Assembly: GCF_900102785.1 (NCBI RefSeq)
Contig: NZ_FNGC01000014.1
Coordinates: 1-64,000, forward strand
Reading direction: 5' to 3'
From: Arthrobacter sp. ok362
Lineage (GTDB): Bacteria; Actinomycetota; Actinomycetes; Actinomycetales; Micrococcaceae
DNA length: 64,000 nucleotides
In this document: piece by piece, positions 23,696-32,461 of the stretch
Position numbering within the stretch: position 1 is the stretch's first letter
How the letters are laid out: each line of letters begins with the position of its first letter
Notes under the pieces: model-generated
Seen by the model: the letters and a program-made list of their open reading frames with translations, nothing else
What the model was told of the DNA's origin: nothing
Database searches by the model: none
Translations under genes and position numbers: made by a program

Positions 23696-25351
23696 CTAGT
23701 TGTGTGTTGCCCACAACTGCAGCCACACGAGCAGGCGCGTTTCGGCGTCGTCGAGGTCTATGCCGAAGAGCGGTTCCACCCGGGACAAGCGGTAACGGAC
23801 CGTGTTGACGTGCACGTCCAGCGACTTGGCGGCCTCGATCGCGTTTCCGCCGCAGCTCAGGTAGGCGTAGATGGTCTCCTCGAAGGATTTCTTATGCTGT
23901 TCGTCGTACGCCGCGATACTGAGCGCGTGCGCCCCGGGCAGTTGGCCGGCGGTCGCCAGCGCCGAGACAAACTGCCGCAGCAGCAGACGCGAGCCGAGGG
24001 AGTCGTGGTCGGCCACGATGTCATCGGAATCGGCGGCTATCCGCCCTTCCGCGACGTTGCGCACAAGCTCGGACAGGACCAGCTCAGCGTTGACCCTGGA
24101 CTCCTCGAGACGGTCGATCGTCACCGGGACGCCCAGCGCGGCCAGGACCGGGCGTGAGAGAAGCCGGCGCGCATTCTGCACAATTTTCAGTATCGCGTTG
24201 CGTTGGAATTGGCGTGACGATTCGGTGGTTTGCGGCAGGACGATGTAAACGATGTTGTCCGAGAACCCGCAAACGGCCGAGGGCAGCCGGATGGCGCAGG
24301 CGGTCCGGATGGTGTCGAAGAGCCGGAGGCGGGACTGCAGCGTCTCGGCCGCTATGGCATCGGACGGCCAGACGCCGATCGCCGCGACACGGATGGACGC
24401 CGCCGAGATCCCGAGCCTGATGGCCGCCAGTTCGGCGCGTTTCGGATCGAACAGCAGCGGCTGGACCAGGTCTATCTGGCGCGTGAGGTTCGAGACGTAA
24501 GTGGTCCGTTTGTGCAGGATGTGGAGCGCGGCCACGTTGGCGGCTTCCCGCAGGATCCGGCTGGCGTCCTCGTTGTGGTGGTCCGCCAGTTCCAGGAGCC
24601 AGAGAGAGCCCAAAACGGAGTCGCCGGCCCGGATCGCGATGGCCGTGCGCCGAAGCAGGGGATCCTGGGTCGCGACATCCAGCGCGTCGGTGGCGGCATG
24701 GACACGGCGGTAGTCGTTGTCCGTTTCCACCGACTGCGGCACATGCAGACTCAGGATTGAACTCCTGCGCGTCTCGTCAATGGGCTGGTCCGGGAGGGTC
24801 GAATACGCCAGGATCGTCTGCTCGGGATCGGCGATGGCGATGGCACCGCCGGCTTGGGCCGCCACCGTGTTGGCGAGGTCAAACAGGTCCCCGGGGCGGA
24901 TGTCCACCAGGGTCCGTCCCGATTGCCGGTGCGGGATGACGGCGGCATCCATGATCTCCGCGAGCTGGTTCCACGGCACCGAGTCGGAGGCCCGGAAAAG
25001 CGCCATCCCGCTGTCCCGGGCGGCTGCCCGCAACACTTTGTCCGAGGTGCCGTTGGATTTGTAAACGATCGCCACGTAGCCGGCCTCGCTGAGCTCGCGG
25101 ACCTTTGCGCTGAGACGCTTCCCGGAAAGGGACAATCCGATGGCCAGGGCCACGGCGCCCGGGAACTTGGTGGGCCGGGCCGTCGAGTCGTAGAGAACAG
25201 AGCCGGCGACGATCTGCCGGTCATCGGACGGCATTTCCACGAGGCTGAGAATTTCCGATCCCGCCGAGCGGGCGACGTCGGCCAGGGTCGGCAGCGCGTG
25301 CGTTCCCACCGCCGGCGTCGTCACGGGGACTCCACGGACGCTGTTTGGCAT
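23696..25351 (-). CDS. PucR-family transcriptional regulator
   Basis: A 551-residue regulator. An N-terminal sensory region (TLADVARSAGSEILSLVEMPS) is of the PucR purine-catabolism type, a GGDEF-like central region follows, and the C-terminus ends in a PucR helix-turn-helix: TIYAYLSCGGNAIEAAKSLDVHVNTVRYRLSRVEPLFG. It probably activates the divergent dehydrogenase/transporter genes. A perfect palindrome GCTAATGATTAGC sits just ahead of the start codon. The ATG at 25351 has no ribosome site, whereas a GTG at 25324 has GGAG five bases upstream and may be the true start. Confidence 0.88.
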   Translation of the reverse strand: MPNSVRGVPVTTPAVGTHALPTLADVARSAGSEILSLVEMPSDDRQIVAGSVLYDSTARPTKFPGAVALAIGLSLSGKRLSAKVRELSEAGYVAIVYKSNGTSDKVLRAAARDSGMALFRASDSVPWNQLAEIMDAAVIPHRQSGRTLVDIRPGDLFDLANTVAAQAGGAIAIADPEQTILAYSTLPDQPIDETRRSSILSLHVPQSVETDNDYRRVHAATDALDVATQDPLLRRTAIAIRAGDSVLGSLWLLELADHHNEDASRILREAANVAALHILHKRTTYVSNLTRQIDLVQPLLFDPKRAELAAIRLGISAASIRVAAIGVWPSDAIAAETLQSRLRLFDTIRTACAIRLPSAVCGFSDNIVYIVLPQTTESSRQFQRNAILKIVQNARRLLSRPVLAALGVPVTIDRLEESRVNAELVLSELVRNVAEGRIAADSDDIVADHDSLGSRLLLRQFVSALATAGQLPGAHALSIAAYDEQHKKSFEETIYAYLSCGGNAIEAAKSLDVHVNTVRYRLSRVEPLFGIDLDDAETRLLVWLQLWATHN

Positions 25352-25356
25352 TTGCT

Positions 25357-25369
25357 GCTAATGATTAGC
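25357..25369. promoter_or_regulatory. GCTAATGATTAGC palindrome, PucR operator candidate
   Basis: A perfect 6+1+6 palindrome lies 6 bases before the PucR start codon in the 107-bp divergent region shared with the dehydrogenase gene. Position suggests autoregulation or control of both directions; regulator identity is inference. Confidence 0.5.
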
Positions 25370-25458
25370 CCCTCAATTTGTCGATAACTCCATAGTGATG
25401 CGGAGCTTCGTTTCCTACGCTGAACCATAACGCAGGACAGTACAACGGAAGGCCGTCA

Positions 25459-26730
25459 TTGAAAATCACCGAAGCCAGGCAACTCGTCCAGATGAAGGCA
25501 CCCGTCTTGTCCCGCCAACGGCGCGTGCTGGCGGGCGCTTTCAATGTGGAGGAATACCGGAAGTCGGCACGCAAGGTCTTGCCGGCCGGGATTTTCGATT
25601 ATCTCGACGGCGGATCCGAAGACGAAGTGACCCTCCGCCGCAATCGAGCAGTCTTCGACGCGTGGGCCCTCATGCCCAGCTGGGGCCCGGTGTCCGGACC
25701 CGATACGACGGCGACCCTGCTCGGAAAAGAAAGCGCCCTGCCGCTCACGTTGACCCCCACCGGGGCCACCCGGCTGTTCCATCCCGAGGGCGAGCTCGCC
25801 GTCGCGGCGGCCGCCGACCGGGCCCGCATCCCCTACGGGCTGGCCGGGCTGAGCACTGTGCCCATGGAAACCATCGCGGAACAGCACCCGTCCCTGGACC
25901 GCTGGTTCAACTTTGGGCTCACCTCCGACGCCCAGGCGTTGAAGGACAAACTGGCACGCTGCGAAGCCGCCGGATTCACCACCCTGATTATCGGCGTCGA
26001 CACCCGGGCGCTGGGATCCAGGGAGCGGGACCTTCACAACGGCTTCACCGCGCCTCCCGCGCTGACACTTTCAACCATTGCGGACATCGCCCGGCGCCCG
26101 TCCTGGTGGGTCAACTTCCTGAAGTCGGACGGAATCAGTTTTCCCAATCTGGATCCGCGCAGCGCCGCAGCCACCTCCGTGGTCACCCCGTCCATGTGGC
26201 AGCACATTCTTGGCCACTCTGATGCGACCAGCGGGTGGAAGGAGCTGGAAGCGTTGCGGCAGGCCTGGCACGGCAAGATCGTGCTCAAGGGCTGCGTCAA
26301 CCCGGCCGACGTGGCAAAGGCCTCCCGTATTGGGCTGGACGCCGTGCAGCTGAGTAATCATGGCGGACGCCAACTCGATCACATGCTGAGCCCCATGGAT
26401 GTCCTCCAGGAATCGCGGCAACGGGTGGGCGATTCGATCGAGATCTACGTGGACTCCGGCATCCGCCGGGGGAGCGACATCCTCAAGGCGCTGGCACTGG
26501 GAGCCGATGCCTGTTCGATCGGGAGGGCCTACCTGTACGGATTGGTGGCGGCCGGCTCGCCGGGCGTCGGACGCATCATTGAGATCTTCGCGGACGAACT
26601 GCGGCGTACCATGACTTTAGTGGGCGTCTCCAGCATTTCCGAGCTGAAGGCTCGTGGCGGGGAAATTCTTCGGGACATTCGTCATTCCGGAGAGATTCTG
26701 GAGACAAGGGCGTCGGAAAGCACGAATTAA
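25459..26730 (+). CDS. FMN-dependent 2-hydroxy-acid dehydrogenase
   Basis: A 423-residue flavoenzyme of the lactate/mandelate dehydrogenase family. VLPAGIFDYLDGGSEDEVTLRRN (FMN/Tyr region) is near residue 37, PLTLTPTGATRLFHPEGE near 97, VLKGCVNPADV near 275, and LSNHGGRQLDHMLSP (catalytic His/Arg) near 296, then VDSGIRRGSDILKALALGA. It would oxidise a 2-hydroxy acid to a 2-oxo acid. Translation appears to begin at TTG 25459, with GGAAGG 7 bases upstream. It leads an operon with the amino-acid-type ABC transporter. Confidence 0.9.
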   Translation: MKITEARQLVQMKAPVLSRQRRVLAGAFNVEEYRKSARKVLPAGIFDYLDGGSEDEVTLRRNRAVFDAWALMPSWGPVSGPDTTATLLGKESALPLTLTPTGATRLFHPEGELAVAAAADRARIPYGLAGLSTVPMETIAEQHPSLDRWFNFGLTSDAQALKDKLARCEAAGFTTLIIGVDTRALGSRERDLHNGFTAPPALTLSTIADIARRPSWWVNFLKSDGISFPNLDPRSAAATSVVTPSMWQHILGHSDATSGWKELEALRQAWHGKIVLKGCVNPADVAKASRIGLDAVQLSNHGGRQLDHMLSPMDVLQESRQRVGDSIEIYVDSGIRRGSDILKALALGADACSIGRAYLYGLVAAGSPGVGRIIEIFADELRRTMTLVGVSSISELKARGGEILRDIRHSGEILETRASESTN

Positions 26731-26760
26731 TGAGTTTTGATCAACCAGGCACACAGTGCC

Positions 26761-26780
26761 CTCCCGCAGCGTTGCGGGAG
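26761..26780. promoter_or_regulatory. CTCCCGCA hairpin between dehydrogenase and ABC genes
   Basis: CTCCCGCA-GCGT-TGCGGGAG is a perfect 8-bp hairpin 32 bases before the binding-protein start. There is no T-run, so it could stabilise or attenuate the downstream message rather than terminate it. Confidence 0.5.
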
Positions 26781-26811
26781 CCTAGAGAATCCCTGAACAG
26801 CTAAGGAAGCC

Positions 26812-27714
26812 ATGCGCACCCGATACCTTCTTCCCGTTCTCACCCTAGCCACGGCGCTCTCGCTCTCGGGCTGTGTCAACAACAGCGAACCCGCCGCCAC
26901 CAGCGGGGCCACCGGGACTGCTGACGCCATCAACGTGCAAAAGAATGACTCCATCGCCGCGTCGCTCCCGGAAAAAATGAAGAGCTCAGGCGTGCTCAAC
27001 GTCGGCATGGCCAACAACTACCCGCCCAACGAGTTCAAGGACGATAACGGTGACCCGGCAGGCTGGTCTGTGGACCTCACCAACGCCCTGGGCAAGGTCA
27101 TGGGGTTGAAGGTCAACTTCGACATCGGCACCTTCGATAACATTCTGCCGGCAGTGAAGGCAGGGAAGGATGACATGGGAATGTCGTCGTTCTCCGACAC
27201 CGTGGAACGCGAAAAGCAGGTGGACTTCGTGAACTACTACTCCGCCGGCATCCAGTGGGCCTCGCCGAAGGGCAAGACCGTGGACCCGAACAACGCGTGC
27301 GGGCTTAAGGTCGCCGTCCAGGCCACCACCTATGAGGACACGCATGAGGTGCCGGCAAAGTCGAAGGCGTGCACGGATGCAGGCAAGCCGGCGATCACCA
27401 TCTTCAAGTACGACGCGCAGGACCAGGCGACCAACGCCCTCGTGGTGGGACAGGTCGACGCGATGAGCGCCGATTCGCCCGTGACTCTCTATGCGATCTC
27501 CAAGACCAAGGACAAGCTGCAGACCGCCGGCAACGCCTTTGAAGTGGCGCCGTACGGGATGCCCGTGGCCAAGGGGAGCGCATTCACACCGGTCCTGCAG
27601 AAGGCGCTCCAGGCGCTGATCGACGACGGCACGTACAACAAGATCCTGTCCAAGTGGGGCGTCGAATCCGGTGGCGTGAAGACGGCAACACTCAACGTGG
27701 CAGCCAAAGGGTGA
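26812..27714 (+). CDS. polar amino-acid-type ABC substrate-binding lipoprotein
   Basis: A 300-residue lipoprotein (signal LATALSLSGC, Cys near residue 22) with a family 3 solute-binding fold: GVLNVGMANNYPPNEFKDDNG near 62, GWSVDLTNALGKVMGL, DDMGMSSFSDTVEREKQVDFV near 120, and a C-terminal LQALIDDGTYNKILSKWGVE. It captures the substrate outside the cell for the permease and ATPase that follow. The substrate may be a 2-hydroxy acid or amino acid, given the dehydrogenase upstream. Confidence 0.9.
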   Translation: MRTRYLLPVLTLATALSLSGCVNNSEPAATSGATGTADAINVQKNDSIAASLPEKMKSSGVLNVGMANNYPPNEFKDDNGDPAGWSVDLTNALGKVMGLKVNFDIGTFDNILPAVKAGKDDMGMSSFSDTVEREKQVDFVNYYSAGIQWASPKGKTVDPNNACGLKVAVQATTYEDTHEVPAKSKACTDAGKPAITIFKYDAQDQATNALVVGQVDAMSADSPVTLYAISKTKDKLQTAGNAFEVAPYGMPVAKGSAFTPVLQKALQALIDDGTYNKILSKWGVESGGVKTATLNVAAKG

Positions 27715-27720
27715 TAGCAA

Positions 27721-28749
27721 ATGAGCGAGCCGGAATCCGACAGGATGATTGAGTCGGAACCTGACAGGAAGCTGCGGGTCCGGGGTGGACAGGACACGGA
27801 CACGTCGCCGGCAGAGGCGATAGTCGCGATCCCGCTGCGGCACCCGTGGCGAATCGTGATTGCCGTGGTTCTGCTGCTTGGATTGGCGGTGTTCGTGCTG
27901 GACGCCGCGCAACGCGCGGATTACGGCTGGCCCGACGTCGGCAAGTACATCTTTGACCGCCGGATCAGCCAGGCCGCGTGGGTAACGTTGTGGCTGACCA
28001 TCTACTCGATGATCGGCGCTATCGTCATCGGCCTGCTGCTGGCCATCATGCGGCTCTCACCAAATCCTGTGCTGAAGAGCATTGCCTGGCTGTACATCTG
28101 GATCTTCCGGGGAACCCCCGTCTACGTGCAATTGGTGTTCTGGGGCATCGTGGCCCTGATCTATCCGGTGTTTACGCTGGGGATTCCGTTCACGACGCCG
28201 TGGGTCACCGTTCCGAACGAGATCTTCACAAACCTGTTCATCACCGCCGTGATCGGGCTGGCATTGAACGAGGCCGCCTACATGTCTGAAATTGTGCGTG
28301 CCGGCCTGTTGTCCGTGGACGAGGGCCAGGCAGAGGCTTCAACGGCGCTGGCGATGTCCTGGGGCCAGACCATGCGGTATGTCGTGGTTCCGCAGGCCAT
28401 GAAAATCATCATTCCGCCGACCGGCAACGAAGTGATTTCGATGCTCAAGACCACCTCCCTGGTGGCCGCGATCCCGTTGAGCATTGACCTGTACGGGGTG
28501 TCCCGCGGCATCTCAGCCGTGACGTTCACTCCGGTCCCGCTGCTGATTGTGGCTTCCCTCTGGTACCTGCTCTTCACCTCCGTCCTGATGGTCGGCCAGC
28601 ACTTCATCGAAAAGCGGTTCTCCCGCGGAACCGGGCGGATCAAGTCAGGCAAGGCGCCCGCCGCGCCTGACCCGGCACCGACGGCGGGACCCGGCGCACC
28701 GGGCACACCGGGTATGCCGTCCGGCACAGATTTTGGAGGCAAGGGATGA
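27721..28749 (+). CDS. amino-acid-type ABC transporter permease
   Basis: A 342-residue inner-membrane permease of the His/Glu/Gln (HEQRo) type. After a polar 40-residue start come about six helices: IVIAVVLLLGLAVFVL, TLWLTIYSMIGAIVIGLLLAI, FRGTPVYVQLVFW, and the EAA loop NEAAYMSEIVRAGLLSVDEGQAEAS (about 183-207) that contacts the ATPase. The Pro/Gly-rich C-tail is unusually long. It follows the binding-protein stop by 6 bp and overlaps the ATPase start by 4 bp. Confidence 0.9.
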   Translation: MSEPESDRMIESEPDRKLRVRGGQDTDTSPAEAIVAIPLRHPWRIVIAVVLLLGLAVFVLDAAQRADYGWPDVGKYIFDRRISQAAWVTLWLTIYSMIGAIVIGLLLAIMRLSPNPVLKSIAWLYIWIFRGTPVYVQLVFWGIVALIYPVFTLGIPFTTPWVTVPNEIFTNLFITAVIGLALNEAAYMSEIVRAGLLSVDEGQAEASTALAMSWGQTMRYVVVPQAMKIIIPPTGNEVISMLKTTSLVAAIPLSIDLYGVSRGISAVTFTPVPLLIVASLWYLLFTSVLMVGQHFIEKRFSRGTGRIKSGKAPAAPDPAPTAGPGAPGTPGMPSGTDFGGKG

Positions 28750-29513
28750 CCGAAGTGCCCATGGTGCTTGCGGAGAAGGTTTCCAAGAATTTCGGATCCA
28801 ACAGGGTCTTGCGCGGGATCAGCCTGGAGGTAGACCCCGGGGAGGTCCTCTGCATCGTGGGGCCCAGCGGTTCGGGTAAGTCGACGTTCCTGCGGTGTAT
28901 CAACCACTTGGAAGTGGTCGACGGCGGCCGGCTTTCGGTCGACGGACAGCTGGTTGGCTACCGTCAAAAAGGCGAAAAGCTCTACGAACTCAAGCTCAAG
29001 GAAGCCGCTTTCCAACGCCAGGAAATCGGAATGGTCTTCCAGCGGTTCAACCTGTTCCCGCACTTGACCGCGGTGGAGAACATCATCCTCGCTCCCATGC
29101 GGGTGAAGAAGATTTCCAAGGCCGCCGCCACGGCACGGGCCGTGGAACTGCTGGAGCGCGTGGGGCTGGGGGACAAGGGCGATGCCTATCCGGCGCACCT
29201 TTCGGGCGGCCAGCAGCAGCGGGTGGCCATTGCCCGTGCCTTGGCTATGGACCCGAAGCTGATGCTCTTCGACGAGCCGACCAGTGCCTTGGACCCGGAG
29301 CTGGTGGGCGAGGTCCTGGACGTCATGAAAGGACTGGCCAAGAGTGGCATGACCATGATTGTGGTGACCCACGAAATGGGGTTCGCCCGCGAGGTGGCTG
29401 ACACCTTGGTCTTCATGGATGACGGCGTGGTGGTGGAGGCCGGAGCTCCCCGCCAGATCCTGAGCGATCCGCAGCACGACCGGACCAAGGCGTTCCTCTC
29501 CAAGGTCCTCTGA
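28746..29513 (+). CDS. amino-acid-type ABC transporter ATPase
   Basis: A 255-residue ATPase. Walker A GPSGSGKST (about 39-47), Q-loop FQRFNLFPHLTAVEN, signature LSGGQQQRVAIARAL (about 151-165) and Walker B LMLFDEPTSALDPEL are all intact. It starts inside the permease stop (ATGA overlap), consistent with translational coupling. It energises the importer encoded just upstream. Confidence 0.95.
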   Translation: MTEVPMVLAEKVSKNFGSNRVLRGISLEVDPGEVLCIVGPSGSGKSTFLRCINHLEVVDGGRLSVDGQLVGYRQKGEKLYELKLKEAAFQRQEIGMVFQRFNLFPHLTAVENIILAPMRVKKISKAAATARAVELLERVGLGDKGDAYPAHLSGGQQQRVAIARALAMDPKLMLFDEPTSALDPELVGEVLDVMKGLAKSGMTMIVVTHEMGFAREVADTLVFMDDGVVVEAGAPRQILSDPQHDRTKAFLSKVL

Positions 29514-29544
29514 GGCGTCACAGGGTTTCCGGGCACGGGCGGCT

Positions 29545-30924
29545 ATGGGACAGACTGTTGCCGTGAGCAACTCTCCCCGGGCGGGCCTCGCCGTCGCCGG
29601 ACTCAGCCTCGGCACCTCGCTGAACCCACTGAACTCCTCTATGATCGCCGTCGCCCTCGTGGTGCTGCGCGAGGACTTCGAACTCGACGTCGCCACGGTC
29701 ACCTGGGTGATCACCGCGTTCTACCTCACCTCGGCGGCCGGCCAACCGCTCATGGGCCGGCTCGCGGACCGCTTCGGCCCGCGGCGGCTGTTCCTGCTGG
29801 GCATGGCCCTGGTGGCCGTGACCTGTGTGCTCGCTCCCTTCGCGCCGAACTTCGCGCTGCTGTGCGTGGCGCGGGCCTTCATGGCCCTCGGCACCGCGAC
29901 CGCGTACCCGAGCGCCGTCGTCATGGTCGCTGCGCTGGCGCGGGAGGCGAACGTGAAGTCCACGCGGCCGCTGGGGCGGATCCAGATGGCGAACACCTCG
30001 GCGGCTGCAGTCGGGCCGGTGGTGGGCGGCCTGCTGGTGAGCCTGGTGGGGTGGCAGGCGCTGTTCCTGATCAACGTCCCGCTCTCGCTGGTGGCGATCT
30101 TCGTGGTCCGGCGCTTTGCCCCGGCGGACGGTGCCCGGGAGCGCGGCCGGGTGTCGGAGCTGGTGCGGGACTCGGACCTGCCGGGCATCGGGGCCTTTAT
30201 CGGCGCCCTGGTGCTGGTGATGATGGCGTTGCTGAACGTGTTGCCCGCCTACCGGTGGTGGCTGCTTGGCGGAGGGCTGCTTCTCGCAGTGCTGTTCGCG
30301 TGGCGGGAGTTGCGGTTCAGCCCGCCGTTCCTGGACCTGCGGCTGCTGGGGCGCAACCGGCCGCTGCTGCTGGTCTACCTGGGCTTCGCATTGTTCAACG
30401 GCGTCTACTACTTCGCGTTCTTCGGCCTGCCGCAGCTGCTGCAGACCGCCGGCGGCTACAGTCCCGGCGTCGTGGGCGTTCTGATGCTGCCGCTGGCCGC
30501 GATCTCGGTGGTGGGGACGCCGTTCGCGGTCCGCGCGATCGACAGGTTCGGCGTGCGGCGGGTGCTGATCGCCGGCGTCGTGCTGCTCATGGCGGCGTCG
30601 GCCTGCATGTGGCTGCTGACCGTGTCCCTCGCCGTCCCGCTGGTGCTCGCGCTGACCGCCTTGCTGGGTGTGCCGTACTGCGTGGTGGCCATTTCCTCGA
30701 GCCAGGGCATGTACGTGTCCACTCAGCCGGAGGAGCGCGGGGTGGCCGCCGGGATTTTCCAGACCTGCCGCTACCTGGGCGCGATTACGGCCACCGTGCT
30801 GATCGGCATTTTCTACGGCAGCGGCGTCACGCAGGCGAACTGGGGACTGATGGTGTTCGTGATGCTGGGGCTGGGCGCGGTGGTGTTCATGGTGTCGCTG
30901 GCGTGGCGGGAGCGGCGGGCCTGA
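29545..30924 (+). CDS. major facilitator superfamily transporter (DHA2-like)
   Basis: A 459-residue transporter with about 12-14 hydrophobic segments. GRLADRFGPRRLFLLGM (about 69-85) is the MFS loop 2-3 motif, and RAIDRFGVRRVLIAG repeats it in the second half. LGRIQMANTSAAAVGPVVGGLLVSLVGWQALFLINVPL is the drug:H+ antiporter motif C region. It likely exports a drug-like or metabolite compound. A GTG at 29563 is an alternative start. It lies 31 bp after the ABC ATPase and may share its transcript. Confidence 0.88.
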   Translation: MGQTVAVSNSPRAGLAVAGLSLGTSLNPLNSSMIAVALVVLREDFELDVATVTWVITAFYLTSAAGQPLMGRLADRFGPRRLFLLGMALVAVTCVLAPFAPNFALLCVARAFMALGTATAYPSAVVMVAALAREANVKSTRPLGRIQMANTSAAAVGPVVGGLLVSLVGWQALFLINVPLSLVAIFVVRRFAPADGARERGRVSELVRDSDLPGIGAFIGALVLVMMALLNVLPAYRWWLLGGGLLLAVLFAWRELRFSPPFLDLRLLGRNRPLLLVYLGFALFNGVYYFAFFGLPQLLQTAGGYSPGVVGVLMLPLAAISVVGTPFAVRAIDRFGVRRVLIAGVVLLMAASACMWLLTVSLAVPLVLALTALLGVPYCVVAISSSQGMYVSTQPEERGVAAGIFQTCRYLGAITATVLIGIFYGSGVTQANWGLMVFVMLGLGAVVFMVSLAWRERRA

Positions 30925-31010
30925 GGTCCGCCGGATGCGCGCGCCGTTGATGTGCCATGGCCGGAGTGGGACACTTGGGCTGCGGTCTCATCCACTTTAA
31001 GGAGTCGGAA

Positions 31011-31424
31011 ATGGCTGACGGGACTGGATTGATCAAGCGGTTCTACACAGAGGTGATTGGCGACGGAAATCTCGCCCTCATCGACGAAATGGTCAGTGAT
31101 GACTTTGTCGATCACGACCCCCTGCCCGGACAGTCGCCCGCCAAGGACGGCGTCGGGTACTTCGTCAACACGATGCGCGCGGCATTCCCGGACCTCAAGG
31201 CCAAGACCACCGAACCTGCGCTGGTAGATGGAAATCTCGAGGCGCAATACGTGGTCCTGACCGGAACGCATCAGGGAGAACTGATGGGCGTCGCGCCCAC
31301 CGGTCGCAGCGTCGAATTCAGCGGCGTCGACATCATCCGCGTCGACGCCGGCAAAGTAGTCGAGCACTGGGGAGCCACGGACACCATGACCCTCATGCAA
31401 CAAATCGGCGCCGTACCGAAGTAA
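31011..31424 (+). CDS. SnoaL-like ester cyclase family protein
   Basis: A 137-residue NTF2-fold protein: IKRFYTEVIGDGNLALIDEM, VSDDFVDHDPLPGQSPAKDG and MRAAFPDLKAKTTE match the SnoaL polyketide-cyclase-like family. VEFSGVDIIRVDAGKVVEHWGATDTM is the conserved C-terminal strand pair. In such genomes the role is usually unknown. AAGGAG sits 7 bases before the ATG at 31011. Its stop codon lies in the first half of a tandem 15-bp duplication. Confidence 0.85.
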   Translation: MADGTGLIKRFYTEVIGDGNLALIDEMVSDDFVDHDPLPGQSPAKDGVGYFVNTMRAAFPDLKAKTTEPALVDGNLEAQYVVLTGTHQGELMGVAPTGRSVEFSGVDIIRVDAGKVVEHWGATDTMTLMQQIGAVPK

Positions 31425-31439
31425 GCCGTACCGAAGTAA
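31410..31439. repeat. tandem 15-bp duplication over a stop codon
   Basis: GCCGTACCGAAGTAA occurs twice back to back. The first copy supplies the last codons and TAA of the SnoaL-like gene; the second repeats the in-frame TAA, giving a back-up stop. It looks like a recent slippage event. Confidence 0.85.
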
Positions 31440-31566
31440 AGGGCAGAAGTTTTTTGCAGCAAGGGGCCACTCCGCGCGGAACTGCCGCTTGCCGTCGTGG
31501 TGTTTGTCGTGTCGCTGCTGGGCCGGGAACCGCGGTAATCAGGGCCGTTCGACGTCGATAGCCAGG

Positions 31567-32352
31567 TCAGGCGGCCTGCGCCGGCGCCAAGTCAACGAGT
31601 TGGACCGTCACGCCGGATTGCCGGAAGAGCTCAACCTGCTCCGGGTCCGCGCGGTTGTCCGTGACGAGGATCCAGGGGGCGGGAAGCCGCACCCAGGCGT
31701 GGAAGGGGCGTTTGCCGAGCTTGGTGGAATCCGCCAGGACGTAGACGGTGTTGCCGCGGCGTGCCATCAGTTCCTTGAGGCGCGTCTGCGCCTGGTCGGC
31801 CTCGCACAGGCCGGCGTCCACCGTGACGGCGTCCGCTCCAAGGAACACCCGGTCGAAGCTCATCCGTTCCAGGGCTGCCTCGGCGATGGGACCCACGAAG
31901 GTCTGGCTGAGCTCGCGGAGACGTCCGCCCAGGCAGTCCACCTGGATGCCCGGCGAGTCGGCGAGTTCCTGGAGCGTGTTGATGCCCGGTGTGGTGACGG
32001 ACAGGTTCTCCCTGTCCCGGAGGGCGTGCGCCATGGCCCCGACGGTCGAGCCGCCGTCGAGCAGGATGCTTTCGCCCTCCTTGACCTCGGCGGCCGCCCA
32101 GGCGGCGATGGCCTGTTTCTGTTCGAAGGCCTCGCCGGTCCGCTGCCGCAGGGAGGGTTCGGGGTGCGCGCCCAACGCCACGGCGCCCCCGTAGGTCCGG
32201 GCGAGTTTTCCCTGCTCGTTGAGCTGAGCCAGGTCGCGCCGGATCGTAGAGGCGGTCACGGCAAAATGCCGCGACAGTTCTTCCACGGACGCGAGGCCCG
32301 TGGTCACGGCGAGGTGGTAGATCTCTTCGCGCCTGGCTTTCGCGGTAGTCAT
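31567..32352 (-). CDS. DeoR-family transcriptional regulator
   Basis: A 261-residue regulator. The N-terminal DeoR helix-turn-helix is plain: RREEIYHLAVTTGLASVEEL, SRHFAVTASTIRRDLAQLNEQGKLART (about 22-48), followed by the DeoRC sugar-phosphate sensor with DGGSTVGAMAHAL and FLGADAVTVDAGL. Such proteins respond to phosphorylated sugars. It is the last gene of the ten-gene minus-strand catabolic run and likely controls it. GAAGGAGAG precedes the ATG, and a palindrome lies at 32392-32407. Confidence 0.92.
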   Translation of the reverse strand: MTTAKARREEIYHLAVTTGLASVEELSRHFAVTASTIRRDLAQLNEQGKLARTYGGAVALGAHPEPSLRQRTGEAFEQKQAIAAWAAAEVKEGESILLDGGSTVGAMAHALRDRENLSVTTPGINTLQELADSPGIQVDCLGGRLRELSQTFVGPIAEAALERMSFDRVFLGADAVTVDAGLCEADQAQTRLKELMARRGNTVYVLADSTKLGKRPFHAWVRLPAPWILVTDNRADPEQVELFRQSGVTVQLVDLAPAQAA

Positions 32353-32391
32353 CGTTGGCTCTCCTTCACCGGCTGCTCGCGCAGCCGTAGC

Positions 32392-32407
32392 TGTACCCGT
32401 CGGTACA
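32392..32407. promoter_or_regulatory. TGTACC-N4-GGTACA palindrome upstream of DeoR gene
   Basis: TGTACCCGTCGGTACA is a 16-bp site with perfect 6-bp arms, 40 bases ahead of the DeoR start, in the 109-bp gap after the SDR gene. A candidate operator or local promoter element for the regulator gene. Confidence 0.5.
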
Positions 32408-32461
32408 TTGCTGTCCTCATGCTATGCGGACCCGGCGCGCATCTGTGCACCGCGCACCCTC

